Part shown: positions 54,621-64,000 of the stretch, piece after piece | Layout: each line of letters begins with the position of its first letter | How positions within the stretch are numbered: position 1 is the first letter of the stretch | Source: Saturnia japonica | Lineage: Eukaryota > Arthropoda > Insecta > Lepidoptera > Saturniidae | Length of the DNA stretch: 64,000 nt | Direction: 5' to 3' | Assembly (NCBI GenBank): GCA_033032175.1 | Contig: CM065323.1 | Location: forward strand, 14,818,001-14,882,000 | Program-made: the position numbers and the translations under genes | Notes under the pieces: model-generated | Told to the model about the DNA's origin: nothing | Databases searched by the model: none | Seen by the model: only the letters and a program-made list of their open reading frames with translations

Positions 54621-56508
54621 GTAATTAATAATTGTAAACTTACCCAGTTTATGTTAGGGAATTTTTATGAAGATTGATTTAATTATAAAGAATAACATAT
54701 CATAACACATTAATGTAAATAGTAACTTGTAGGACACATAAGTTTAAATGGTTTCCTTCTCTTATTTATTAGCAGTATCTTTTTATAATTTTACTTATAA
54801 AAGTGTCTGTTTCGTAGAAAGTACATACATTTTTAAGATAATCCAATGTTTGTGTAATGTTGCACAGGCCATGTAGTACATATTTTTATTAATAATTTTT
54901 TTTTAGATCAAAGTAAGTATTAATAATTATATCATCCTGTTCAGTTAAAAGTTTAAATCTGCATTCATTTATGTTTTAAAAACAAAGTATTTATATATAT
55001 TCTTATGAAAAGACATATATATGTATATGTTTTAAGCAATGATAGTTTAGTGGTAGCAATTTCGGAAATTGTATCGGTCATCATAGGTTTCAAAACTATA
55101 ATGAATACATGAATACTTGGGTACTTACTTACCTTAACTATAAGGTCAGCCTTTTAGTTTAGAAAAACATCGTGATGAAACCATGGCATGTAACATATAT
55201 GATTTTCATGCCTATATACATCGTGGAATTGGCATAGCGGTGTAACGACCGGACTTGTACGAACTGTTTTATTGAGGTATAAACGTCATTTATATCATTT
55301 CCTACGCATTCTATTGAGACTGTGGCATTCGCCAACTGCTGACAAGGTCGGCTCGCTAGTACTTGTTCACAATTACAACCTAATCTAACCGAGCATCATT
55401 GGTATTTTGTAACGTACATATATAGAATTATTTCATTCATTCCCACTCACTCAAATTCCGACATTTCATATATTGCCAATAAATCTGTAGTTCTGTCTGA
55501 ACATGTAATTTCTTTCAAAATTTTCTGTTACACATTACTATATGAACGATACTGACCACGAATGTAGCATAAAAAATTATTTTGTCTGTATGTCTATCTC
55601 TTTGTATGTCCGGAGATAACACAAAATGGCTTGGTCGATTCTTATAAAATGATATACACGGAAAGTTTATTTTATCGGCCAATTGATAGGGTATAAGAAT
55701 GTTCAATATTACTTTTAGAAATCGTAAAAAAAAGTTCGTTAATTCGTGGCCGATTTAGATGGATTTTTTTTTACACAGAAAGCATAAATCATACCATGAA
55801 TGACGGACTCTGAGAATTTTCAATATTATTTCTAGAAATTGTTAAAATATAATTTTAAAATTGTAATTTCAAATAAAAAAAATTAAATCGTTATAGTCTC
55901 TTTAATCATTTTTTGTTTCTTATTTTGATCTGAAACATCTAATACGGCAGGTCAGACTAGCTGTTGGCGTGGCAACGCAACGTATTGATTTCAATGTTGG
56001 CCACGTGGGGCATAGAGTTTGTTTTCTTTTTAGTAGACAGATAGGATCATTTCAAAAGTTGTATGTTAAAACGTGGATAGATTAAAAGCAGTTGGTTGGG
56101 ATCACAGTGGCTTTCTTATGGTTCGTCGTGTTCCGGGATCACCTGATGCATGTCCAGCAATCAATTGGAGTGGTAAGGGTTATGACTACCATACACATTG
56201 TTACAAAATAAACAATTTCACGGTGACTTTCTGTTGGTTTCTTGTTTCGGTATTAGCCGGTGTATATCCAGTGATCAAGTTGAGTGGTAGGGGTCACGAC
56301 AGCCATACATACAGTGATAAAATAAGCAACTTCACGGGGACTTTCCTTTGGTTTGCCATATTTCGGGATCACCCGTCGTATTTTTTTTCAAATATCCACT
56401 AAGATGTTTCACATCTGCCTGGTGCCCTTGCACGGTCAACTTTTTTTTTATTTGATGACTTTTTACTTGGCTACTTTATTTATTATATTATTGTATATAT
56501 TCTTCCAG
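54621..56508 (+). other. 1.9-kb GT-AG intron in the P-type transposase
   Basis: Donor AAG|GTAATT at 54621 and acceptor TCTTCCAG at 56508, with a pyrimidine-rich lead. Joining keeps the frame and the protein family's order. The 54621-54677 read-through peptide is intron. It contains an imperfect 114-bp repeat near 56170-56390 and otherwise no gene. Confidence 0.75.
56170..56395 (+). repeat. Imperfect 114-bp tandem repeat in the intron
   Basis: AGTGGTAAGGGTTATGAC at about 56167 and AGTGGTAGGGGTCACGAC at about 56281, each followed by ATACA, a shared AATTTCACGG or AACTTCACGG and GACTTTC. Two copies with about 80% agreement by eye. Confidence 0.7.
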
Positions 56509-57716
56509 GTCAAACTTGCAGCTCAGGTTTTCAGCCGACAAGTGTCCACATCACTGGAAGTATATATGAAGTCACTGTTATATATACAGGAACATGAGTA
56601 TGCTCATTCAAATATAGACATTGAAAATGGTTTATTCACAGCAGAAATCCTTTTGTTTGTTAATAACTTATTTGATAGCCTAAATGGTTTTGGTTTCTCT
56701 GGAGATAAATTACAGCATGCTTTGTCATTAAATTCAGAACATTTGGAATTTTGGGATACTGCTGTGAAAAAAGTAGATTCAATGCGGTTTGACTCTTCCA
56801 ACGAAAGGGAAAGCAAGCCCTTATCACTTAAGCATTTTATACATAATATTAAATCAATTAAACTTTTATGGACCGACTTATGTTCAATTGACGGTGTGAA
56901 ATTTTTGAGTCTCAGACGTTTAAATCAAGACCCATTAGAAAACTTTTTTGGACAAGTAAGAACACATGGTCAGTTCAGTATAAATCCCGACTGTAATCAT
57001 TTTGTTTCTGCTTTTAAAACTTTATTGATTAACAACATAACCACTGGCAAGTCACTGTAAACTAATTGTGCCAATGATGATGATAAAATGTTAGGTACAC
57101 TTGAAAATTATGTAAATCGCAAAAAATATGGATTTCATAATGATGATATTCAACCTGATATTAGTGTTCACTTCATAGAGAATGTAATTCCTTCTGAGAA
57201 TGTTCTACAAAACAAATCTGTATCATATATTGCTGGTTCTATTTGTCATTACTTAATACCAAATTTGCAATGTAAAGAATGCGAGAATTGTAAAAAAGCC
57301 CTGTTGTCTGAGAAGGAACCTTGTCATTCTTTGATAGAATTAAGGAAGTATAGTTCTAATGTTGACAGATTATTTTATCCATCCAAAAACTCGAGTTTAA
57401 TTGTGTGGCAAAGTATATATAATATTGATAGAATGCTACCATCAATTTGTAGTGTTTATATTTACTCTGAGTTAATACATTCATTGGAACAAACAGTTGA
57501 TATGAAATGGTATAATTGTGTAACACACAAAGCAGATTTTATGAAAGTTTTTTGGTTGTTTGTTATTAGAATGCAAGTTAAGCAATGTTGCATAAATTTC
57601 AATAGACGGGTCCATAATGTTGATTCATAGCCTAAACATGCAGAAATGGAAACTTTAATTAGAACAAGTGTTACTAAAGGATTTGGTTATAGATCAGTAA
57701 GGAGGCGAAGTACATA

Positions 57717-58193
57717 ATTGTTCCATTTTTATATCGTTTATATTAGTGCACTTATTAATTGTGAGTAAATTACAATCCAAGAAAAACCCAGATGTATACA
57801 CATGGAGATATTTTATTTAGGCGATCATTTGTCCAGCCGTTATTTTTCACTTAACTGTATTTTCAACCTCAACCAATTTAATACCTCATTAATTAAAAAC
57901 ACTATGCTATATGTATAATATAATGTGACGCCTTCTAGTTCATTTGTATGTTCATTGGATTACTGAGCATTATACTATGAGACTTTGTTACTCTTCTTAT
58001 TATGTTCAGTTGTAAATGTTTTGTTTCTCAATTAATAATAATCCCTTACATAAGTTTTACTCAGTACATATTATTTTCATAAATCAAGGTACATTGTATA
58101 ACTTTTGTATATAATTTTGTAGTTCATAAAACAATATTACATCAGTAATATTATTATTATAGTATAATTTTGTAAATACATAACAAAATGTAT
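57717..58193. other. P-element 3' flank, gene-free
   Basis: AT-rich sequence between the transposase stop and the tandem array; no gene seen. Confidence 0.5.
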
Positions 58194-59290
58194 CATGCTT
58201 TGTTCCAAATACATTAGGGCTATTCTATATTATTTTAAATGAAGGTAAATCACTTTTTTTTTGCAATTTAAGAGATGTTGAAAGAGATATTTTTAAAGTA
58301 AATGTAAATTAGGACTTAGTTTTTTATACCATGTTTTAAAGTTACCAGTATGTTATTTTAAATAAATAAATAACATATATAATGTAAGACAAATATTGTT
58401 AAACCAGTAATATTATTATAATTTTGTAAATATATCATGTCCTGTTCCAAACACATAAGGGCTATTCTATATTATTTTAAATAAAGGTACATCACTTTTT
58501 TTTGCAATGTAAGAGATGTTGAAAGAGATATTTTTAAAATAAATGTAATTTAGGACTTAGTTTTTTATACCATGTTTTAAAGTTACCAGTATGTTATTTT
58601 AAATAAATAAATAACATATATAATGTAAGACAAATATTGTTAAACCAGTAATATTATTATAATTTTGTAAATATATCATGTCTTGTTCCAAACACATAAG
58701 GGCTATTCTATATTATTTTAAATAAAGGTACATCACTTTTTTTTGCAATGTAAGAGATGTTGAAAGAGATATTTTTAAATAAATGTAATTTAGGACTTAG
58801 TTTTTTATACCATGTTTTAAAGTTACCAGTATGTTATTTTAAATAAATAAATAACATATATAATGTAAGACAAATATTGTTAAACCAGTAATATTATTAT
58901 AATTTTGTAAATATATCATGTCTTGTTCCAAACACATAATGGCTATTCTATATTATTTTAAATGAAGGTACATCACTTTTTTTTGCAATGTAAGAGATGT
59001 TGAAAGAGATATTTTTAAAATAAATGTAATTTAGGACTTAGTTTTTTATACCATGTTTTAAAGTTACCAGTATGTTATTTTAAATAAATAAATAACATAT
59101 ATAATGTAAGACAAATATTGTTAAACCAGTAATATTATTATAATTTTGTAAATATATCATGTCTTGTTCCAAACACATAAGGGCTATTCTATATTATTTT
59201 AAATGAAGGTACATCACTTTTTTTTACAATTTAAGACTGGTTGAAAGAAATATTTTTATAGTAAATGTAGATTAAGTCTTCGTTTTTTTA
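58194..59290 (+). repeat. About 241-bp tandem array (minisatellite)
   Basis: Units begin with (ATG)TCYTGTTCCAAACACATA at 58437, 58678, 58918 and 59159, with an earlier diverged one at about 58194 and a decayed trace at about 59292. Spacing is 243, 241, 240 and 241 bp. The middle three are almost identical, the outer ones diverged, as expected when unequal crossing-over homogenises the centre of an array. Confidence 0.95.
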
Positions 59291-60522
59291 TCATGCCTTG
59301 GTTCAAATACATAAGTTCTATCTAATTTATATTATTTTAATAATTCTAGGTTTTAAGTTTATTTTTATATAAATAAATATCATTTAATGTGAAACAATAT
59401 TGTTATGTCATTAATACTATTATTATAATATATATAATTTTGTAAATGCATGACACACATAAGTCAAAATCTGTTTATTGTAATATTTAAAAGCCTAGCG
59501 GAATTTTCTTTGTAATTGTTTGGTGTGAAGTACATTGGCTTATTATTTATTTATAGCAAATTCTTTAATTTGTTAATTACTTGTATATTGCTAGATGAAT
59601 ATTTATTTTTTATACTGCTAATATTTGTCTAATTCGTATTGATTCTCTAGGAATCAACAAACACGCAGTCTTCTTTTTAAATACACCTTCATGCATTTTA
59701 TCATCCTATAATACAATACATACGATTCTGAAAACGAATGCATAAAGTCGGTCCTAAGACCGTAAAGTACGAAGGAAAAGTTGATTTGCGTGTAACAATT
59801 AATCATTTTATTTGTTCAAATTTAACTATTTTTGATTACCTACTCGACATTCTTATAAACAATCATCTATGACTAATATTACGAAAAGGTTCAATTTCAA
59901 TTACGGATTTGATTCTAAACATTATTTCACTATAATTCATTAAAGCTACTTTTTCGATGAGTACCGTATTTTAATACTATATTTTATTGTAATTAAAGCG
60001 TAAGAATTGGCGGTCGATTGCTAATTGTTACAAAATGTAATGAAACTTTTAATATCCATTATGCTATTTATATATTGTAATTGAAATAAAAATAAGTAAT
60101 GAGTTCTTATATGTGCAGTTTTATTTTATTGTGAGTAAATACATGAAAATTAATTCTAAAAGGACTTTAATAAGAACCGGTAAAATCATTCAAAAATAAA
60201 TCGTAAAGTACCACACTAGTTTACCGATTCACCAAAACGTTATCGGTACGTTTTCCAGTTTTACACCACTATTCGAAACTACATAATATATAATAAGTGC
60301 CGAAAGAAAAGGATGCAAAAGGAGTTATATACGACTTGCACAAGAGTAAAAGAGACGGTAGTATTAATTATGAATGAAATATATAGATATAAAGATTGTT
60401 TTCACAACCACAGACAAACCTTCACTATCGTGTTAAATAATTAGTATGGAGTTTCCATCTCAATTGTTATTTATCTCTGGAGGCCAATATTAGATTGGCT
60501 ACAAACTCAGATCTAAGATTCA
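59291..60522. other. P-element right end, gene-free
   Basis: AT-rich; no gene or clear terminal inverted repeat. A poly(A)-type AATAAA lies near 60085, followed by less AT-rich sequence to the 8-bp duplication. Confidence 0.4.
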
Positions 60523-60541
60523 TTATTGGGTTCGGCCGTTA

Positions 60542-61009
60542 CTCAACAACTCGTCACAACAAGGACGTTCTACGACGATATGGTGGAGTACAAGAGCGAC
60601 CAGGCGACAACGTACATCGTGTTCGACCAACAAGCTGGCGCTTATCGATCGACTGGACACTGGTTTAATTGAGTCTGTGGATAACCATTGAAAAGGGGAT
60701 AACCATTGAAAAGGGAGGATCCTCCGACCAGACGGATGTTATATCTGGCGGGCAGCTGCCCAATGGTTGTTGTCGGGTTCTTTGTATATATACTCAATTG
60801 TTCGGTTAATTTTAATATCGCGGTGTAGGATGCGTCGTATTTGGCGAGATAGATGTCTCTATGTAGGATGCGTCAGTTATGGCGAGGATAGATGTCGCTA
60901 CACGTCCAACAAGATCGAAGTGGTAATCTCCGGCATACCAGACATTCAGGTACGTACAGATATGCTCATAAATAGTCTAACGAATTTTGTGCCACTTATA
61001 GACATTTGA
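60542..61009 (+). pseudogene. Gypsy-type gag fragment, right of Harbinger B
   Basis: Continuation of the gag at 50479-50809. RTFYDDMVEYKSDQAT just after the TTA, and KIEVVISGIPDIQVRTDML at about 60915-60970, are capsid C-terminal-type segments. Between them the sequence is damaged by local duplications (GGATAACCATTGAAAAGG twice near 60680; GTAGGATGCGTC twice near 60826 and 60862). Ends in TGA at 61009. Confidence 0.6.
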
Positions 61010-61638
61010 GTACGCGCCTGTAATATTCACTCAACTGTATTTTCTTATGTGTAAATGAATCTTACTTTGAAGTTTTCTAAATAGAAAGTCAATGGATATT
61101 TCACTCGTTTATTAGATACACCAAAAAATATTATTAATTAAATTACAAGTGAGTGCGTCTTTGGGCGGCCAGACACACACTGGTGAGCATTACCCACTGT
61201 GCCGTGCTGACAGGACATTTTGTACCATCATGTGCATATAGAGCAGAGCATACAATGATAACGCAAGGGATTTAGACATATTTTACGGAAATATAATCAG
61301 AAATTTTCAATTATCTGAATAATGTTTTGATTTGTTATAAAAATGCTATTTGCACGTAAAAACATTATGTAGTTTTTATAATAAAATGAGTTGAACTGTT
61401 TTGTATTAAGTACCTTCCATTATTTATTTTTCTTTTTAATTATTACTATATTATTTGTAAAATGTTGTGCCCAACTAAGTTATTATTATTAATGTGTATT
61501 TTGTTTAATTTTATTTCTATTGTTGAGCTAGAATAAATAAATAAATAAATACCCTATAAATAAATACCAACATTTTGATAAGACTCACAAAGAACATCAA
61601 TTTTCTTGTAAGCTGCCTAAAATTAGTGATAAACCTAT
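61010..61638. other. Gene-free stretch within the gypsy remnant
   Basis: AT-rich with a short (AATA)n run at 61533-61550. No coding signal; probably an insertion or decayed sequence between gag capsid and nucleocapsid. Confidence 0.4.
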
Positions 61639-62180
61639 CGAACGGCGTTGCCCTTATTATAACAAGTAAGGTCATTTGAAACGCCACTGTGTACTGTTGC
61701 GTAAAAATAATAAAAATTAGAACATTAATCTCATTCATACATCTTCCGATACATCGAACAGTAAAGCAATTATTGCCCAATCTACTTATTGTCGTAAGCC
61801 TGGGTGTTCTGAATCAATTTGTTTTACGAAACGTGATGAAAAATAAAACATTTTAAGGAAACGAAATTGCAAACAAAGTCTGTCCTATATTTGTTCACCC
61901 TCTATTGACTCATTGACTGAAATACGCGTAGGCGATTAGCATTGAATGACAGCGGTTCAGAATGCTCCATTATAAAAAAAACGCTGATAGTTTACCGGAT
62001 AGGTAAGAAATCTCGTTTACCCGCCTCTCAGGTATTGGCTCTGTATAACGCTTTTCGTTTCGCAAAATGACAAAGCATGCTGAGCTGACGAATTCCATAC
62101 TGAAGTGACGTTCGTCATTGTTGATTCAAACTTATTACCTCATGACGTGATCCTAGGTAGAGAAATATTTAAAAATGTTG
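61639..62180 (+). pseudogene. Gypsy nucleocapsid and protease remnant
   Basis: Two decayed zinc knuckles at about 61649-61810 (one begins CPYYNK, where the second Cys reads Tyr, then a stop and GHLKRHC; the other is YCRKPGCSESIC). Protease follows: ALNDSGSECSIIKK at about 61939 with the D-S-G active site, and HDVILGREIFKNV near 62140, the flap/C-terminal motif. Many stops and frame changes. The order gag, knuckles, protease fits one gypsy element begun at 50479. Confidence 0.65.
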
Positions 62181-62717
62181 TTATGAGAACTAGGTACTAG
62201 CTATAAACACATTTACTGTGAAAATTACAGTAGATATATAAAACCGACAAGCGAAAACGTAAAACGAACAGTCCCGCGCAAGCCACCGCGTGAGCGGACA
62301 TGTTCCGCGTTCCAAAAGTAAAAATATTCAATTGATGGATCAAAAGTTGATGGTGACAGTAAAGTCGACGGTTATAGCGGCGCCGATGTTGCCACTCTGA
62401 AATTCCCGAGGCTGATAGTAGTTTTCCCAGGGTTGTGTTTTGAAAGCTCGGGAGTAAGGGGTGGGAAATATCCTGGACTCTTCCAGAAATTTTCGGGAGA
62501 CCATCAATGGTTTTATCGATCGGCAGTTATTAAGACGACGGAAATGGTGATACTCGCCCAAGTGATGTTCCAAGAAAACTCTGATAATTTATTTTGTAGG
62601 TGTAGTGTACGCAATGAAACACGGACGGTCGCAGAATGAATGTATATTATCGCAAGCGCATTAACAAAGGTGAATGTGGGGGTACATATGAAAAACTTAA
62701 TCGATCTATACATTACA
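62181..62717 (-). other. Probable 3' LTR region of the minus-strand gypsy
   Basis: On the minus strand a polypurine tract, AGAAGGAGGA (62730-62721), is followed by CAATGTAATG, so an LTR probably starts with TGTAATG at 62717 and runs to lower coordinates. AATAAA near 62588 (minus) fits a poly(A) signal. The far end is not resolved. The segment nearer 62181 may belong to the plus-strand gypsy. Confidence 0.45.
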
Positions 62718-64000
62718 TTGTCCTCCTTCTAAATAAAGATCATCTTAAAACTAACAGAATAACAGAAGAAAGTATAAACAAATTAAACCTAATTTTATAG
62801 TTTAATCCACTATATAAAAATCTTAAATTATTTCTTATTTGACCTTGATCTTAAAATCATAGAATGACTAGGCTCTTCGAATCTATCCTTTATTTATTTA
62901 TCTTTATTCGTGGCCTCAGAGTGATAGCTTTAGGCGAACTCTGTTTTTGCGTAATCTCTGAATCTACGTTATTGGTTTGTTTAGGTACCATCTCTTTCTG
63001 GATTTCGTTATTTAATTCGGATGAAACGTTATTGGAACAGGGAAACTCACTAACCGGAATCAACGGCTCATTGTTTTCATTGGAATTAGTCTCTGTATCC
63101 AATTGTTGTGTATTTTTTACACATGATAATGAATGACGTGATTTTCTTTTATTTAATAATTGATCGGTGTGGCGCTTAGATATGCGATCATCGTCTGTAC
63201 CTTTAACAGTGTACGAGACAGGTCCCACTCTATCAATAATTACACCATCTTTCCATTTTATATCTTTATTGGCATAATTTCGCATCAGTATTCACTCCCC
63301 TGGTAAAAACCCACGCAACTTCCCACCACGGCGCGTCTTTTGCTCTATTTGCTTATCTTAGACTATTTCACTAATAATCGGTCGTAACAAATCAAACTTA
63401 CCACGTAACTGCCGACCTAACTTGGCCACTGCTGGCTCTTTTTGTGTTGTACAGTGCTCAATGTTTCTGTAAGTAAATAGGAACCTAGAAATGGCTTTAT
63501 TAAAATCTACATTTTCTATTGTTGCCTTTTTTAACACTTGTTTAACAAGTTTAAGTGCGTTTTCAGCAGCTCCATTACTAGATGGGTGATAAGGAGCAAC
63601 TAGTACGCGTCTGATACCATTCATCTTTAAATAATGTAAATATTAAGCTGAAGAAAATAGTGGTCCGTTGTCACTCACTATACATCCCGGGAGGCCGAAA
63701 CGAGCAAAAATCTTGCGCAAACTATTAATAACTGCCGTTGCTGAAGTACTATATACTTCTTTAACTTCTTTCTAACCACTTAGAATGAGCGTCTATCAAT
63801 ATAAGAAAATACTTGTTACGATATGGCCCTAGAAAATCTATATTCAAACGGACCCAAGGTTCCTTTGGCCAATTCCACGAATGTAATGGCGCTTGTTCGC
63901 GTTGAGAAGCGCAAGCCTGACATTCACGCTATATTCGCTCTATGTCTGCGTCTAACCCCTCCCACCAGACATAATTTCGTGTAACTTGTTTCAATTTGAC
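62718..64000 (-). mobile_element. Minus-strand Ty3/gypsy element, running off the window
   Basis: Polypurine tract, then integrase C-terminus, core and zinc domain going up to the window end. RT and gag would lie beyond 64000. Opposite in strand to the neighbouring gypsy remnant, so a separate insertion. Confidence 0.8.
62890..63990 (-). pseudogene. Gypsy integrase, minus strand, partial
   Basis: Zinc-domain end (YVWWEGLDADIE, then ECQACAS) at about 63900-63985 with a stop between. Core: WPKEPWVRLNIDFLGPY (D), GCIVSDNGPLFS (D) and YHPSSNGAAENALKLVKQ (E). The C-terminal chromatin-like part has WKDGVIIDRVGPVSYTVKG and RHTDQLL. Stops at about 63906, 63780, 63640, 63359 and 63293 break it. The DDE residues are visible but the gene is dead. 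Confidence 0.88.

Larger units (their letters stand above)
53013..57716 (+). pseudogene. P-element transposase with THAP domain
   Basis: THAP zinc finger first (CFPGC, WNKWLKACP, ICILHF: the C2-C-H pattern); TTG at 53013 sits where Met is expected. A linker and leucine-zipper-like segment (ILKRKLRLLQLTYNKLKIK) follow. The RNase H-like nuclease has LLFDEMSIYKN (D) and VSDQGSANVATIK (D). The insertion domain includes YDVPHLLKGFRNNF. After the intron 54621-56508, LNQDPLENFFGQVR gives the E. In-frame stops occur at about 53742, 57058 and 57628; frame changes occur around 53215-53520. Ends RRRST-TAA at 57716. Confidence 0.9.
52481..60522 (+). mobile_element. P-element/THAP9-like transposon
   Basis: An 8-bp direct repeat, TTATTGGG, lies at 52473-52480 and 60523-60530; P elements make 8-bp duplications. 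The repeat falls in the right terminal repeat of Harbinger B and the Harbinger end is completed on the other side, which supports these limits. Inside is one plus-strand P-type transposase gene with THAP domain. The 8042-bp length exceeds typical P elements because of a long intron and a tandem array. No convincing terminal inverted repeat was found at these limits. Confidence 0.7.
50813..60538. mobile_element. Harbinger copy B, internally deleted, carrying a P-like transposon
   Basis: Left end TGGCCGAACCCAATAAGC at 50813 after TAA. Right end TTATTGGGTTCGGCCG to 60538, before TTA. The left end is the reverse complement of the right end of copy A (32050). Between, 50813-51790 equals the transposase 5' part of A, and 51800-52472 equals the other end of A; about 3.5 kb of A is missing, so B is a deletion derivative. 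The right terminal repeat is split by a P-like element. It inserted in a gypsy gag; TAA/TTA is probably one mutated TTA duplication. Confidence 0.85.

Noticed and set aside
54621..54677. C-terminal residues of the first P-transposase frame
   Set aside because: They follow a GT donor and precede a clear AG acceptor that restores the family sequence, so they are intron.
58080..59290. CRISPR-like regular repeat
   Set aside because: Units of 241 bp are head-to-tail with no spacers, in a eukaryotic transposon; a minisatellite.
61517..61780. Minus-strand 87-residue frame
   Set aside because: Antisense to the decayed gypsy knuckles, hydrophobic AT-rich translation without a family match.
1..64000. 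tRNA or rRNA genes
   Set aside because: I looked for conserved tRNA box A/B patterns and rRNA blocks by eye and saw none; only a covariance-model search would be decisive.

Overview
This is nuclear DNA from an arthropod, most likely an insect. It is AT-rich, has GT-AG introns, and is filled almost wall to wall with eukaryotic transposable elements of types common in insects: R1-group non-LTR retrotransposons, BEL/Pao, Ty1/copia and Ty3/gypsy (one an errantivirus with an env remnant), PIF/Harbinger, piggyBac, hAT and a P-element/THAP9-like transposon. The species cannot be fixed from the sequence. Only one possible non-transposon gene was found, a small two-exon reading frame at 45.3-49.5 kb. 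No tRNA, rRNA or CRISPR array was recognised.

Layout. 0-3.4 kb: an R1-like ORF1 broken by a 5'-truncated, opposite-strand R1-like ORF2 tail. 3.4-5.9 kb: AT-rich, no gene. 5.95-15.7 kb: an R1-like element whose ORF1 is split by a complete but decayed BEL element (361-bp LTRs, GACAT target duplication), ending against a hAT transposase remnant (15.7-16.7 kb). 16.9-27.0 kb: a 10-kb inverted structure with arms of 2917 and 2918 bp (each with a copia gag-protease fragment) around a well-preserved R1-like ORF1/ORF2. 27.0-32.05 kb: Harbinger copy A, which has lost its left end to the inverted structure and whose right end lies in a gypsy gag.

32.05-45.0 kb: an errantivirus-type gypsy element interrupted in reverse transcriptase by a piggyBac element (TTAA duplication), itself interrupted by a young copia element (one LTR mismatch in 168, GGTCT duplication). 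45.3-49.5 kb: the candidate host gene, whose intron holds a second Harbinger family with both its genes. 49.5-62.2 kb: a gypsy gag-protease remnant split by Harbinger copy B, whose right terminus is in turn split by an 8-kb P-like transposon (TTATTGGG duplication) with a THAP domain, a 1.9-kb intron and a 241-bp tandem array. 62.7-64 kb: a minus-strand gypsy integrase that runs off the window.

How the parts work together. Each autonomous element encodes its own mobilisation machinery, but nearly every copy carries stops, frameshifts or deletions. The exceptions are the central R1-like ORF1/ORF2 (cut off in reverse transcriptase) and the copia integrase-RT-RNase H frame. The nesting gives a relative order of insertion. 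The mixed orientations and the large hairpin-capable repeat make the window a plausible small-RNA-producing transposon graveyard; that last point is inference.
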